A stretch of DNA of 64,000 nucleotides from Streptomyces chrestomyceticus JCM 4735 (GCF_003865135.1 NZ_BHZC01000001.1:2418001-2482000); one strand, 5' to 3'. Positions 35,985-44,881 are shown, counted from the stretch's first letter. Numbers and translations are program-made. The notes: generated by a model from the sequence alone, not told the origin.

Positions 35985-37994
35985 CTACTTCGCCGCCACC
36001 GCCGCGCCGTTGGCCGGCGCCGGAGCCGCGACCGCCTCGGCGATCCGGGTGTCCGCCAGGCCGTTGGCGTGTGCGGCGTCCAGCAGGCTCTGGAGCTGCC
36101 CGGACTGCGGCCCGCCCCGGTCGATGAGCTTGGTCAGGGCTCCCGCCAGGGTCAGGTCGCGCAGCCCGGCCGCGCCGAGTCCGCCGAGCATCGTGGTCAG
36201 GTCCTTGGTGAAGGTGGACCCGTTCTTGTCCAGCCAGGGACCGGCCGCCGTACGGACCGTCTCGGAGCGCTCGACCAGCGCGTCCAGGCCCTTGGCGGCG
36301 CCGATCGAGCCGACCAGCCGGTCGAAGAAGACGCTCTCCCCGCCGACGATGTCGATCTTCGCGTTCTCCAGGCCGGTGGCCAGCACCTTCGCCTGCACCT
36401 CGGCGATCTGCCGCTGGGCGTCCAGGCCCGCGAGGCGGACCTCCTTGTCGGCCGCCACGCGCAGCCGGTACTCCTCGTGCTCCCGGCTCGCGGCGTCCAG
36501 CGCCGCCATCGCCGCGGCCTTCTCGGTGAGCCCGGCCGCCTCGGCCTTGAGCAGCGCCTCGGCCGCCTCCGCCTCGGCCCGGCCGGCCTTCTCGACGGCG
36601 GCCGCGTTCATCTCCCGTACCTTCACCTCGGCCAGCCCGGCCGCGGCGGCCTCGGCCTGGGTGCCCTCGGCGAGCCGGATCTTGGCCTGCGCGTCCAGGT
36701 CGGCGGCCTTGCGCCGGCCCTCGGCCAGGGTCAGCTCCTCCGCCGCGCGGTGGGCGGCGGACTGCTCGGCGGCCTCGGCCGCCTTGATGTCCTTGACCAG
36801 CCGCTGCTGGGCCTCCGCCTCGGCCCGGATGATCATCGCCTGGCGCTCCCGCTCGGCCTCCTCGACCGTACGGAGCTTCTTGATCTCCTCCTCCTGGGCG
36901 GCGACGGTCTTCTCGACGGCGATCCGCTCCCGTACGACGTCCGCGATCTCCCGCTTCTCGGCCTCGACCTCCTTGTCGGCGGCGATCCGGGTCAACTGGG
37001 TCTCCCGCTCGCGGGCGATGACCTCCAGGAGGCGGTCCTTCTCGATGCGCTCGTTCTCGATGGCGATGACGCGTTCGCGGTTCTTCTGGGCCACCGCGAT
37101 CTCGCGTTCGCGGTTCTCGTTCTGGATGCCGAGCGCCTCCTCGGTCTTCAGGTGCGCGGAGTGCGAGCGCAGCCGCTCCTCGGCCTGGACGCGGGCCGTC
37201 TCGGCCTCTTCCTTGGCGCGTACGGTCGCGATCTCGCGCTGCTGGCGGATCTCCGCGTCGGCCTGCCGGCGCTCCAGCTCCAGGACGGCCTCCCGGGCGT
37301 CGACGTTCTGCCGGGTGATCTCCTTCTCCTCGTTGCGCCGGTACTCGTTGGTGCGGACGTGCTCGATCGCGGTCAGCTCGGTGATCTTGCGGATGCCCTG
37401 GGCGTCGAGGATGTTGGCGGAGTCGAGCTGCTCCAGCGGGGTCTGCTCCAGGTAGTCGATCGCCGCGTCCTCCAGGCTGTAGCCGTTGAGGTCGGTGCCG
37501 ATGACGGCGATGATCCGGTCCCGGAACTCGTCCCGCTTGGTGTAGAGATCCTGGAAGTCGAGCTGCTTGCCGACCGTCTTGAGGGCCTCGGAGAACTTGG
37601 CGTTGAACAGTTCCTGGAGCGTGCCCACATCGCTGGCGCGCTCGGTGCCGATGGCCTGGGCGACCTTGACCACGTCCTCGCGGGTCTTGTTGACCCGGAC
37701 GAAGAACGCGATGCGGATGTCGGCGCGGATGTTGTCCTTGCAGATCAGGCCCTCGTGGCCGGTGCGGCCGATCTCGATGGTCTTCACCGAGATGTCCATC
37801 GTCTCGGCCTTGTGCAGCACCGGCAGCACCACCGAGCCGGTGAAGGTCACATCGACCTTGCGGTACTTGGAGACGATCAGGGCCTGGCCCTGGTGGACCT
37901 TGCGGTAGAGGCGGGTGAGGGCGAGGACCGTGACGAGCACGATCAGTACGGCCACGGCGACGGTCACGCCGATTCCTACGGTGATGGCATCCAT
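35985..37994 (-). CDS. Flotillin-family (SPFH/band 7) membrane scaffold protein
   Basis: This 669-residue protein has one N-terminal membrane anchor (VGIGVTVAVAVLIVLVTVLAL) and an SPFH domain at about 30-230 (GQALIVSKYRKVDVTFTGSV, YSLEDAAIDYLEQTPLEQLD). A very long Glu/Ala/Arg coiled coil runs from 230 to 560, followed by a Gly/Ala-rich tail. Flotillins oligomerise at the inner membrane face and organise membrane domains. The pairing with an OB-fold membrane protein upstream matches the YqiJ/YqiK and FloA/FloT-NfeD arrangement seen in many bacteria. Here the AAA+ ATPase gene follows 220 bp downstream. The ATG at 37994 is supported by the immediate start of the membrane anchor. The length is typical for the YqiK branch. 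Confidence 0.93.
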   Translation of the reverse strand: MDAITVGIGVTVAVAVLIVLVTVLALTRLYRKVHQGQALIVSKYRKVDVTFTGSVVLPVLHKAETMDISVKTIEIGRTGHEGLICKDNIRADIRIAFFVRVNKTREDVVKVAQAIGTERASDVGTLQELFNAKFSEALKTVGKQLDFQDLYTKRDEFRDRIIAVIGTDLNGYSLEDAAIDYLEQTPLEQLDSANILDAQGIRKITELTAIEHVRTNEYRRNEEKEITRQNVDAREAVLELERRQADAEIRQQREIATVRAKEEAETARVQAEERLRSHSAHLKTEEALGIQNENREREIAVAQKNRERVIAIENERIEKDRLLEVIARERETQLTRIAADKEVEAEKREIADVVRERIAVEKTVAAQEEEIKKLRTVEEAERERQAMIIRAEAEAQQRLVKDIKAAEAAEQSAAHRAAEELTLAEGRRKAADLDAQAKIRLAEGTQAEAAAAGLAEVKVREMNAAAVEKAGRAEAEAAEALLKAEAAGLTEKAAAMAALDAASREHEEYRLRVAADKEVRLAGLDAQRQIAEVQAKVLATGLENAKIDIVGGESVFFDRLVGSIGAAKGLDALVERSETVRTAAGPWLDKNGSTFTKDLTTMLGGLGAAGLRDLTLAGALTKLIDRGGPQSGQLQSLLDAAHANGLADTRIAEAVAAPAPANGAAVAAK

Positions 37995-38108
37995 CGGTAC
38001 ATCAGTCCCTGCGAGGTGTCGGGCAGTCGACGGGCGCGGAGGGCGGCTTCGGGGCCGCGGTGCGCTCCGGTCGGTGGTCGGTCGGGCCGGTCGGTGGCCG
38101 GCCGGCGC

Positions 38109-38708
38109 TCAGACGGCCGGGCCGTACGGGTCCAGGGCGGCGTCGAAGGGCGCGACCCGGAAGAACTCGCCGTCGGCGTCGTAATCGAAGATCAGCGCGC
38201 TGCTGCCGGCGGTGAGGCCGGTCTCCTCCGTACGGACCTGGACGACGGCCGTCGAACCGTCGTCGGCGCGCACCTCGGCCTGGCCGAAGTCGGACGAGAC
38301 CCGGCCGGTGCGGATGACGCACACCCGGCCGACGAAGTCGCCGCGCGAGGCGACCCGTTCAGGAGGCAGCAGGCGGCGGGCCAGACGCACCGCGACGCGG
38401 GTGCCGGCCCAGGCCGCGAACAGCGCGAGCGCCAGCGCGGCGGCGCGCAGCGGCAGGCTCTCGGTCAGCGCGGCACCGGCCAGGGACACGGCCCAGGCGA
38501 TCAGCACGCCGAGCGAGAGGGTGACCGTCACGGGCAGTCCGGCGGTGCCGGCGGAGCCGTCGACACCCTCACCCCCGTCGAGGATGTCGACGCCTGCCCC
38601 GCCGAGCAGCACCAGCAGCCAGTACGCGGCCACCACCAGCAGCGCGAAGGTGAAGAACACGGCCGGGAAGGCGAGCGCGGCTCGTGTGAACGCTGCAAAG
38701 TCCCCCAT
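38109..38708 (-). CDS. OB-fold-containing membrane protein, YqiJ/NfeD-like, flotillin partner
   Basis: This 199-residue protein has about three membrane segments (AVFFTFALLVVAAYWLLVLL, VTLSLGVLIAWAVSLAGAAL, AAALALALFAAWAGTRVAV) and a C-terminal cytoplasmic OB-fold (SRGDFVGRVCVIRTGRVSSD, AEVRADDGSTAVVQVRT). Proteins of this build are regularly encoded beside flotillins and are thought to act with them at the membrane. The Gly/Asp-rich loop after the first helix (GAGVDILDGGEGVDGSAGT) is long. It is the first gene of the three-gene operon. A promoter with a palindrome over its start point lies 70-120 bp upstream. The ATG at 38708 is the only sensible start. Confidence 0.85.
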   Translation of the reverse strand: MGDFAAFTRAALAFPAVFFTFALLVVAAYWLLVLLGGAGVDILDGGEGVDGSAGTAGLPVTVTLSLGVLIAWAVSLAGAALTESLPLRAAALALALFAAWAGTRVAVRLARRLLPPERVASRGDFVGRVCVIRTGRVSSDFGQAEVRADDGSTAVVQVRTEETGLTAGSSALIFDYDADGEFFRVAPFDAALDPYGPAV

Positions 38709-38779
38709 GGGTGTCCGTCCCCCGTTCGCGTCTGTTCCTGCCGGTTACTGGATCGTGGCAGGCTGCCGGGGGTGCGCAC

Positions 38780-38825
38780 ATTGCCGGATCCCGGCAATCT
38801 TTATGTGTTCCTGATGACCTGTTAA
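38780..38825 (-). promoter_or_regulatory. Promoter and overlapping operator of the OB-fold/flotillin/AAA+ operon
   Basis: On the minus strand, TTAACA (38820-38825), 16 nt, then TAAAGA (38798-38803) make a housekeeping-type promoter. The palindrome ATTGCCGG-ATC-CCGGCAAT (38780-38798) follows at once and covers the predicted start point, the classical position for a repressor. The adjacent PucR-type regulator gene is one candidate source of the binding protein. Confidence 0.6.
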
Positions 38826-38929
38826 CGGGGCACGGTCTTGCCGTCGGGGGCGGCCGGGCGGTAGGGGTACCGGCCGGAATCCGCCCTCCGGACACCCGCG
38901 GAACGCCCCCCGAACGCCCTCTGACCGCC

Positions 38930-40021
38930 TTACAGCGGCTTGTCCGGCCAGCCCAGCAGCCGCGCGCCCATCGCCGCCGTCTCCAGCGTGAAGCGCTGGA
39001 GGCCGTCCGCCGGGTCGTAGCCGGTCAGGAACTTGATGCGCTCCAGGCGGTACGAGAGGGTACGGACGCTCACCTTCAGCCGGCGGGCGGCCTCGGCGTT
39101 GACGTACCCGGACGCCGCGAGCGCCCCGATCGTCTCCAGCAGGGGCCCGGCGCCGCCGCGCGACTGCGTCAGCGGCCCGAGGACCGTGTGGACGAGGTCG
39201 GCCATGGCGGCGCGGTCGCGCAGCAGGACGGGGAAGACCAGCAGGTCGGCGGCGCGTAGCACCGGTTCGTCCAGTTCGAGCTGCTCGGCCAGCTCCAGCG
39301 CGCCCAGCGCCTCCTCGTACGAGTGCACCACCCCGCCCGCGCCGGAGTGCACCCGGCCGATGGCGACCCGCCGCGCGCCGGGGCGCCCCACCTCGGGCCA
39401 GCGCGCGTACGTGGCGAAGGCGTCCAGCACCGTACGTTCGCGGCTCGCGCCGACGCAGACCAGCCGGCCTTCCTTGGTGGTGATCAGCACGTCCCGGTCA
39501 CCGAACCGGCCGAGCAGTTCGCGTTCGACCCGGCGGGCGACCGGGTGGATGTCGTCGAAGGGCTCGTCGCCCTCGGCCACGGCGACGGCGTGCTCATGGG
39601 CGAGCCGCAGTCCGAACCGTTCGGCGCGCTCGGCCAGCCGTCCCAGGTCGCTGCGCCCGTACAGCAGGTCGTCGACGAACTCGCGCCGCGCGGCCTCCTC
39701 CTGGCGTACGGCGAGCCGCTGCGCGCGCTCGTGGCCTTCGCCGAACGCGGCGATGGCGGCGTCCACCGCGCCCAGCACGGCATCGCCGGTACGGGCCCGC
39801 TCCGCCGCGCCGGCCGCCCGCGCCACGCCGGGCAGCGTGCCCCAGACCCGCCGGGTCTCCCCCAGGAAGAGCCCGACCAGTTCGCGCAGCCCGTGGCCCG
39901 ACTCGGCGGCCCGCTCGCCCAGCTCCCGCAGCGCGTCCAGCTCCGCGCGCCGGGGCAGCCGTCCGGTGTCGGACACCTCGGCGAGGAGAGTGGTGTAGCC
40001 CTCCAGGTACTCCGGGGACAT
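38930..40021 (-). CDS. PucR/CdaR-type transcriptional regulator
   Basis: This 363-residue regulator lacks a recognised ligand domain at its N-terminus. Residues about 1-110 are helical. A CdaR GGDEF-like region follows at about 140-270 (VARRVERELLGRFGDRDVLI, VAIGRVHSGAGGVVHSYEEA). The C-terminal PucR HTH contains LLETIGALAASGYVNAEAAR, then LKVSVRTLSYRLERI. The ATG at 40021 has AAGGA seven bases upstream. An earlier in-frame start at 40087 is less likely. It is on the same strand as the OB-fold/flotillin operon and ends 222 bp before that gene's start, with the palindromic operator between them. Control of that operon is therefore plausible but unproven. Activating ligand unknown. Confidence 0.85.
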   Translation of the reverse strand: MSPEYLEGYTTLLAEVSDTGRLPRRAELDALRELGERAAESGHGLRELVGLFLGETRRVWGTLPGVARAAGAAERARTGDAVLGAVDAAIAAFGEGHERAQRLAVRQEEAARREFVDDLLYGRSDLGRLAERAERFGLRLAHEHAVAVAEGDEPFDDIHPVARRVERELLGRFGDRDVLITTKEGRLVCVGASRERTVLDAFATYARWPEVGRPGARRVAIGRVHSGAGGVVHSYEEALGALELAEQLELDEPVLRAADLLVFPVLLRDRAAMADLVHTVLGPLTQSRGGAGPLLETIGALAASGYVNAEAARRLKVSVRTLSYRLERIKFLTGYDPADGLQRFTLETAAMGARLLGWPDKPL

Positions 40022-40148
40022 CCCGCCGTCCTTCACCGTCCGCACTCCCTGCCGCCGCGCCGCGCACCGCCCCGTCCTTCGGAGCACCCTCCATCCTGCC
40101 GGACGGGGCGCGGGCGTCCGATCTGGTGGGCCCCAGGGGGCAGGCCCC

Positions 40149-42248
40149 TCACGCCTCCTGCCGTACCGCCCCCGCCGCGCGCGGACGCCGGGAGATCAGC
40201 TCGCCCAGCCCCTGGCGGGTGGCGACGAGCAGGACGCGGTCCTGCGGCCGCAGCGCGTAGCCGTCCCCCAGCTCCCGTACGAGCCGGGCCCGGCCGCGCT
40301 CCGACGGCTCCTGGGCGGCACCGGGCGCCGCGTCCGACGGGTCGTCCGGGGCGGAGGTGTCCACGGCCAGGACGCGCAGCAGGCCGGGCCGGAACACGTC
40401 GGCGATCGTACGGCCCTCCAAGGCGGCATGGCCGCGCACCTCGACCCTGGCGACGAGCAGCACCCGCCGCTCGACGGGAATGGCACCGATGATCTGGCGG
40501 CCCATCATGGCGCCGGCGAAGGCGGGCGCGGCCAGGAAGCTGACGCTGCGGCTGCGGGTGCGCGCGGGGGGATGGGCAGCGCGCAGCGTGCGGTAGACGG
40601 CGGTGGCAAAGCGGTCGTCGAACAGGCGCAGTGTCACGCGTAGCTGCGGCTTGACCGAGCGGGCGTAGAGGGCCGCCTCCAGATTGGTGGTGTCGTCGCT
40701 GGTCAGAGCGAGCAGGGCATGCGCGCGCTGGATCTTCGCTGCTTCTAGTACGCCTTCATGCGTCACGTCCCCCACCACGGTCGGCACCCGCAGCCGACGC
40801 GCCAGCGCGATGCCGCGCGCTTCGGGGTCGGCTTCCACACACACCACGGGGGTGCCCAGCTCATGCAACTGCGCCAGCACCCGCGTACCGACCTTTCCGA
40901 GACCCAGCAGCACCACGTGCCCGGACAGCCCGCGTGGCGGTCGGCGCAGCGCGGTGGCGTTGCGGAAGGTGCCGAGTCCTTCCAGCGCGGCGGCCACCAG
41001 GACGGGCAGCAGCAGCAAGCCGGTGAGCCCGGAGAGGAGTTGCAGCACCTTGCGGGAGACCGGCTCGCCGATGGCCGGTTCGTTGATGGCGAAGAGGTCG
41101 AGGAGCGAGAGGTAGGTGGCGTGCAGCGGGGAGTCGCCGGTGGTCAGGGAGGAGGCGACGGCCAGCGCGAGGACGGCGCCGACGACGCCGGCCAGCGACC
41201 AGCGCAGTCTGCGGGAGAAGAAGGAGCCCAGCGGTACACCCCGGCCGCGCAGGCTGCCTGGTCCCCACCGGACACCCGCGCCGTCACGCCGCCGCGTGAG
41301 TCCCCGGCCGTTCCGGCTGCCGGGGCGCGGCTGGCGGCCCTGGTAGGTGACGGTTTCCAGGACGACGGTGCCGCGCCCGGCGGCGGCCGCCGTGGTCACG
41401 TCGTCGGGCAGCAGCTCGGGGCCGTCGTCGGCGGACGGATCGTTCCCGCCCGACGCGCCCGGGGGGACCGAGGGATCCGACGGGTCGGCGGCCACGTCCG
41501 CCGTCGCCGTCAGGACCGCGAGCGGGCACAGCCCGGAGGCCGCGGGGCCCTGCCGGTTGCCGGGGCCGCGTTCCACGGCGCGCAGCAGCAGGCCGTCGGC
41601 CTCGATGACCTTGCTGGTGCCCGCGACGGCGGTGGCCGCCAGCGCGGGGGCCACGGTGTCGGCGTCGGACAGGACCGTGGTGGACGCGTCGGCTCCCTCG
41701 GCGTCCGGGGCGCCGACGGCCGCCGCCTGGTCCAGCAGTTGTTCCAGGTACTGGCCGAGTTTGCGGTTGTAGAGGCGGATCACCAGCCGCAGCCGGGGGT
41801 TGAGCCGCCGGGCCCGCAGCGCGGCGTGGATGTTGGTCTCGTCATCGTCGTACACCAGCGCGAGCGCTTCGGCCGCGCCGATGCCGGCCTCGGCCAGCGT
41901 GTCGTCGTCGGCCTCCGGCGCTTCCAGGACCCGTATGGGCTCGTCGGGCGGTTCCTCGGCGCCCCCGGCACCCCCGCTGCTCCCGGCCTCGCCGGGCGCG
42001 CCGGTCGGGGTCCGCACCATGGCGGCCGAGACCCGCCCCAGCAGGGCCTGGGCCCGCCCCAGGGCTCCGGCGGGCGGCGGAATGCGCGGCCGGTGCGGTT
42101 CTCTGGCGGAGGGGACGACAAGCGTCACCCGCTCCCGGTAGACGTCCTTGAGTTCGGCGGCGAGGCGGCGCGCGAGGGCGTCGTCGCCGCAGACGACCAT
42201 ATGCGGGGCGGGTGCGCCCTGTTGGGGCTGCTGAGGCACGGTGGACAC
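40149..42248 (-). CDS. Two-RCK ion-channel-like protein (CASTOR/POLLUX type) with TrkA-N domains
   Basis: This protein of about 699 residues has an N-terminal NAD-binding RCK-like domain (HMVVCGDDALARRLAAELKD) with a Pro/Gly-rich insertion. A membrane region follows at about 350-440 (WSLAGVVGAVLALAVASSL, LLSGLTGLLLLPVLVAAAL). A second, canonical TrkA-N domain is next (GHVVLLGLGKVGTRVLAQLH, VVCVEADPEARG, VVGDVTHEGVLEAAKI) and then a TrkA-C-like tail. The order resembles the CASTOR/POLLUX ion channels and bacterial relatives. The pore helix lacks an obvious TxGYG filter, so transport is uncertain. The first RCK lacks the full GxGxxG loop (CGDDALA). The start is probably the GTG at 42248; 42293 is also in frame. 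It is transcribed away from the two single-RCK genes beginning at 42580. Confidence 0.78.
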   Translation of the reverse strand: MSTVPQQPQQGAPAPHMVVCGDDALARRLAAELKDVYRERVTLVVPSAREPHRPRIPPPAGALGRAQALLGRVSAAMVRTPTGAPGEAGSSGGAGGAEEPPDEPIRVLEAPEADDDTLAEAGIGAAEALALVYDDDETNIHAALRARRLNPRLRLVIRLYNRKLGQYLEQLLDQAAAVGAPDAEGADASTTVLSDADTVAPALAATAVAGTSKVIEADGLLLRAVERGPGNRQGPAASGLCPLAVLTATADVAADPSDPSVPPGASGGNDPSADDGPELLPDDVTTAAAAGRGTVVLETVTYQGRQPRPGSRNGRGLTRRRDGAGVRWGPGSLRGRGVPLGSFFSRRLRWSLAGVVGAVLALAVASSLTTGDSPLHATYLSLLDLFAINEPAIGEPVSRKVLQLLSGLTGLLLLPVLVAAALEGLGTFRNATALRRPPRGLSGHVVLLGLGKVGTRVLAQLHELGTPVVCVEADPEARGIALARRLRVPTVVGDVTHEGVLEAAKIQRAHALLALTSDDTTNLEAALYARSVKPQLRVTLRLFDDRFATAVYRTLRAAHPPARTRSRSVSFLAAPAFAGAMMGRQIIGAIPVERRVLLVARVEVRGHAALEGRTIADVFRPGLLRVLAVDTSAPDDPSDAAPGAAQEPSERGRARLVRELGDGYALRPQDRVLLVATRQGLGELISRRPRAAGAVRQEA

Positions 42249-42579
42249 GCCGCTCAGCGTGCCGCACGGAGCGGTCCCGGCGCACGTGATCACGGCCGGT
42301 CGCAGGCCCCGGACCGGGGCGAAGGGGGCCGGTCCCGGACAGGCCGGGCGGGCCCGGCACGAACGCGCCGCCCCTCGATCGAGGACCAGATTCCCGTCCG
42401 TACCGCAAGGAAACTTACCCTCCCCTTATGTTCTCTTGTCGCGTTCTTAACGCCCGGGAGGGCCGTGCGGGCGAACTGCGTGGATGCAGCGGCTCCCACG
42501 CCAGGTAGCGTGGTCGCCGAACACGCCAGGTCGAAGCAGCCGGCGTCACAGCACAGGGAAAGGTGCGAGGTAGGGGCCG
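42249..42579. promoter_or_regulatory. Divergent control region between the channel-like gene and the TrkA pair
   Basis: This 330-bp region must hold promoters in both directions. It contains a perfect 12-bp palindrome CCTCGATCGAGG at 42373-42384 and an AT-richer stretch near 42,410-42,450. I could not assign -35/-10 elements with confidence. Confidence 0.4.
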
Positions 42580-43248
42580 ATGCACATCGTCATCATGGGG
42601 TGCGGGCGGGTGGGTTCCGCGCTCGCACAGACCCTGGAGAGCCAGGGTCATACGATCGCGGTGGTCGACCAGGACCCGACCGCCTTCCGCCGTCTGGGCT
42701 CCGGCTTCGGCGGCCGCCGGGTCACCGGGGTCGGTTTCGACCAGGACACCCTGCGCGAGGCCGGGATCGAGGAGGCCGGCGCCTTCGCCGCCGTCAGCAG
42801 CGGCGACAACTCCAACATCATCGCGGCCCGGGTGGCCCGCGAGATGTTCGGCGTGGAGAACGTCGCGGCCCGGATCTACGACCCGCGCCGCGCCGAGGTC
42901 TACCAGCGGCTGGGCATCCCGACGGTCGCCACCGTGCGCTGGACCGCCGACCAGATGCTGCGCCGGCTGCTGCCCTCCGGGGCCGAGCCGCTGTGGCGCG
43001 ACCCGAGCGGCGGTGTCCAGCTCGCCGAGGTGCACACCTCGCCGGCCTGGGTGGGCCGCAAGATCAGTCAGTTGCAGGAGGAGACCGGTGTCCGGGTCGC
43101 CTTCCTCACCCGGCTGGGTGAGGCCATGCTGCCGACGTCGCAGACCGTGCTGCAGGAAGGCGACCTGGTGCACGTGATGATGCGCACCGACGAGGTCGAG
43201 AAGGTGGAAGCGGTGTTCGCCGAAGGGCCCGAGGAGGCGCACGCATGA
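42580..43248 (+). CDS. TrkA/RCK-family potassium uptake regulatory protein (first of pair)
   Basis: This 222-residue cytoplasmic protein has an RCK_N (TrkA-N) Rossmann domain opening with MHIVIMGCGRVGSALAQTLE (GxGxxG), the acidic ligand in VVDQDPTAF, and DTLREAGIEEAGAFAAVSSG. A C-terminal RCK_C domain follows (VQLAEVHTSPAWVGRKISQL, LVHVMMRTDEVEKV). Such proteins gate K+ uptake systems in response to NAD(H), ATP or cyclic di-AMP. It overlaps the next gene by 4 bp (ATGA), so the two are co-translated and probably form a hetero-oligomer. The pair corresponds to CeoB/CeoC (Rv2691/Rv2692) of M. tuberculosis. No Trk or Ktr channel gene is adjacent; the KimA-like permease 12 kb away is a possible partner. 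Confidence 0.92.
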   Translation: MHIVIMGCGRVGSALAQTLESQGHTIAVVDQDPTAFRRLGSGFGGRRVTGVGFDQDTLREAGIEEAGAFAAVSSGDNSNIIAARVAREMFGVENVAARIYDPRRAEVYQRLGIPTVATVRWTADQMLRRLLPSGAEPLWRDPSGGVQLAEVHTSPAWVGRKISQLQEETGVRVAFLTRLGEAMLPTSQTVLQEGDLVHVMMRTDEVEKVEAVFAEGPEEAHA

Positions 43249-43913
43249 GGGTCGCTATCGCGGGCGCGGGCGCGGTGGGCCGTTCCATCGCGGGCGAGCT
43301 GCTGGAGAACGGGCACGAGATCCTGCTCATCGACAAGGCGCCGACGGCGATCTCGGTCGAGCGGGTGCCGCTGGCGGAGTGGCTGCTGGCCGACGCCTGC
43401 GAGATCACCTCGCTGGACGAGGCCGCGCTGCAGCGCTGCAACGTCGTCATCGCGGCGACCGGCGACGACAAGGTCAACCTCGTCGTCTCGCTGCTCGCCA
43501 AGACCGAGTACGGCGTGCCGCGGGTGGTGGCCCGCGTCAACAACCCCAAGAACGAGTGGCTGTTCAACGAGGCATGGGGCGTGGACGTCGCCGTCTCCAC
43601 CCCGCGTCTGATGTCGGCGCTGGTCGAGGAGGCGGTGAGCGTCGGCGATCTCGTACGGCTGCTGCGCTTCAGCCACGGCGACGCCAACCTCGTCGAGCTG
43701 ACGCTGCCCCCGGAGGCGGCGCTGGCGGGCACCCGCGTCGGGGACGTCGACTGGCCGGAGGACACCTCCCTGGTCACGATCATCCGCGGCACCCGGGTGC
43801 TCACTCCGAACAAGGAGGACGCGCTGGAGGCCGGGGACGAGCTGCTGTTCGTCGCGGCCCAGTCGCGCGAGGAGCAGTTGGAGGACCTGCTGTCGGTACG
43901 CCGGGAGGCGTGA
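43245..43913 (+). CDS. TrkA/RCK-family potassium uptake regulatory protein (second of pair)
   Basis: This 222-residue protein has the same two-domain build as its neighbour. An RCK_N domain (MRVAIAGAGAVGRSIAGELL, LIDKAP, CNVVIAATGDDKVNLVVSLL) is followed by RCK_C (ANLVELTLPPEAALAGTRVG, LVTIIRGTRVLTPNKEDAL). It starts inside the stop region of the first gene (ATGA). It ends 25 nt before a 19-bp terminator, so the pair forms a closed two-gene unit. RCK_C domains of this group can bind cyclic di-AMP in other actinobacteria; that is family knowledge, not visible here. The two proteins differ enough to suggest complementary rather than redundant subunits. Confidence 0.92.
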   Translation: MRVAIAGAGAVGRSIAGELLENGHEILLIDKAPTAISVERVPLAEWLLADACEITSLDEAALQRCNVVIAATGDDKVNLVVSLLAKTEYGVPRVVARVNNPKNEWLFNEAWGVDVAVSTPRLMSALVEEAVSVGDLVRLLRFSHGDANLVELTLPPEAALAGTRVGDVDWPEDTSLVTIIRGTRVLTPNKEDALEAGDELLFVAAQSREEQLEDLLSVRREA

Positions 43914-43937
43914 CGGCGGGCGGTCCGTAGGACGACA

Positions 43938-43980
43938 CGGCGAAGGGCCGGGAACCCCGTAGGTTCCCGGCCCTTCGCCG
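43938..43980. terminator. Bidirectional terminator between the TrkA pair and the DUF3159 gene
   Basis: A perfect 19-bp stem (43938-43956 with 43962-43980) with the 5-nt loop CCGTA lies between convergent genes. Confidence 0.85.
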
Positions 43981-44017
43981 TCGTACGGCCCGGTGCCTTC
44001 GTACGTACGGCCCGGTG

Positions 44018-44878
44018 TCAGCCGCGGTGCTGCGGCGCCCGGCCCTGCTGCTCGGCGGCCAGCGCCTGCGGTGTGACGTCCGCGGCGAGATCCGCGGCCA
44101 CCCCGTCCAGGACGCCGTTCTCCCGCGCCTCGCGCTCGCGCCGCGCCTTCGTCTCCTCCTCGGCCTTCTCCTTGGCCTCCATCTCCGCGAAGACGTCGAT
44201 GGGCGCCGGCGCCTTGGCCAGGAACAGCCAGGTCAGCCAGACCGCCAGCAGGAACGGCGGGATCTTCAGCGCGATCAGCACCCAGCCCAGGTGCGTGGTG
44301 TCCGCCCACCAGTACAGCGGGAAGAGGATCGCGCACTTGGCCAGCAGGATCGCGCCCCAGGCGTAGCTGGCCTTGGCGTACGCCTTCTTGCGGCCCGGGT
44401 TGCGGGTGCGCCAGGAGAGGTTCTCCTTGAACACCGGCCCCAGGATCAGGCCGATCAGCGGCGCGCCGGCCAGCGTGGTGACGATGTAGGCGACGCCCAG
44501 GCCCAGCGTGTAGAGCATGCCGGGCAGGTAGAAGTCCTTGGCGTTGCCGGTCATCATCGCGAAGACCACGCCGAAGGCCACCCCGAAGACGCCGCCGAAG
44601 GCGTGCTTGACGGTGTCCTTGCGGACCAGGCGGGCGGCGGCCAGCACCAGCGAGACCGCCAGCGCGGCGATCGCCGAGACGTGCAGGTCCTTGTTGACCG
44701 TGTAGATCGTGACGAACAGCAGGCCGGGCAGCACGGTCTCGACCATGCCGCGCACGCCGCCGAAAGCCTCGAACAGGGCGGCCTCGGTGACGGCTCTCCC
44801 GTCCGCGGCGGCGTCCTGCTCCTGGGCCGGCCCGCCGGCCGGTCCGGTGGTTCGGTTCGGTCGGTCGTCAGACGTCAC
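44018..44878 (-). CDS. DUF3159 integral membrane protein
   Basis: This 286-residue protein has a short acidic N-terminus, about six membrane helices between residues 40 and 225 (VLPGLLFVTIYTVNKDLHVS, GVFGVAFGVVFAMMTG, ILLAKCAILFPLYWW, LKIPPFLLAVWLTWLFLAKA), and a charged helical tail (FAEMEAKEKAEEETKAR). WRTRNPGRKKAYAKASYAWG between helices is typical of DUF3159. The function is unknown. The family sits next to an OB-fold gene throughout actinobacteria, and here the two genes are 3 bp apart. The M. tuberculosis counterpart is Rv2693c. The ATG at 44878 follows directly on the OB-fold stop. Confidence 0.9.
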   Translation of the reverse strand: MTSDDRPNRTTGPAGGPAQEQDAAADGRAVTEAALFEAFGGVRGMVETVLPGLLFVTIYTVNKDLHVSAIAALAVSLVLAAARLVRKDTVKHAFGGVFGVAFGVVFAMMTGNAKDFYLPGMLYTLGLGVAYIVTTLAGAPLIGLILGPVFKENLSWRTRNPGRKKAYAKASYAWGAILLAKCAILFPLYWWADTTHLGWVLIALKIPPFLLAVWLTWLFLAKAPAPIDVFAEMEAKEKAEEETKARREREARENGVLDGVAADLAADVTPQALAAEQQGRAPQHRG

Positions 44879-44881
44879 CGG

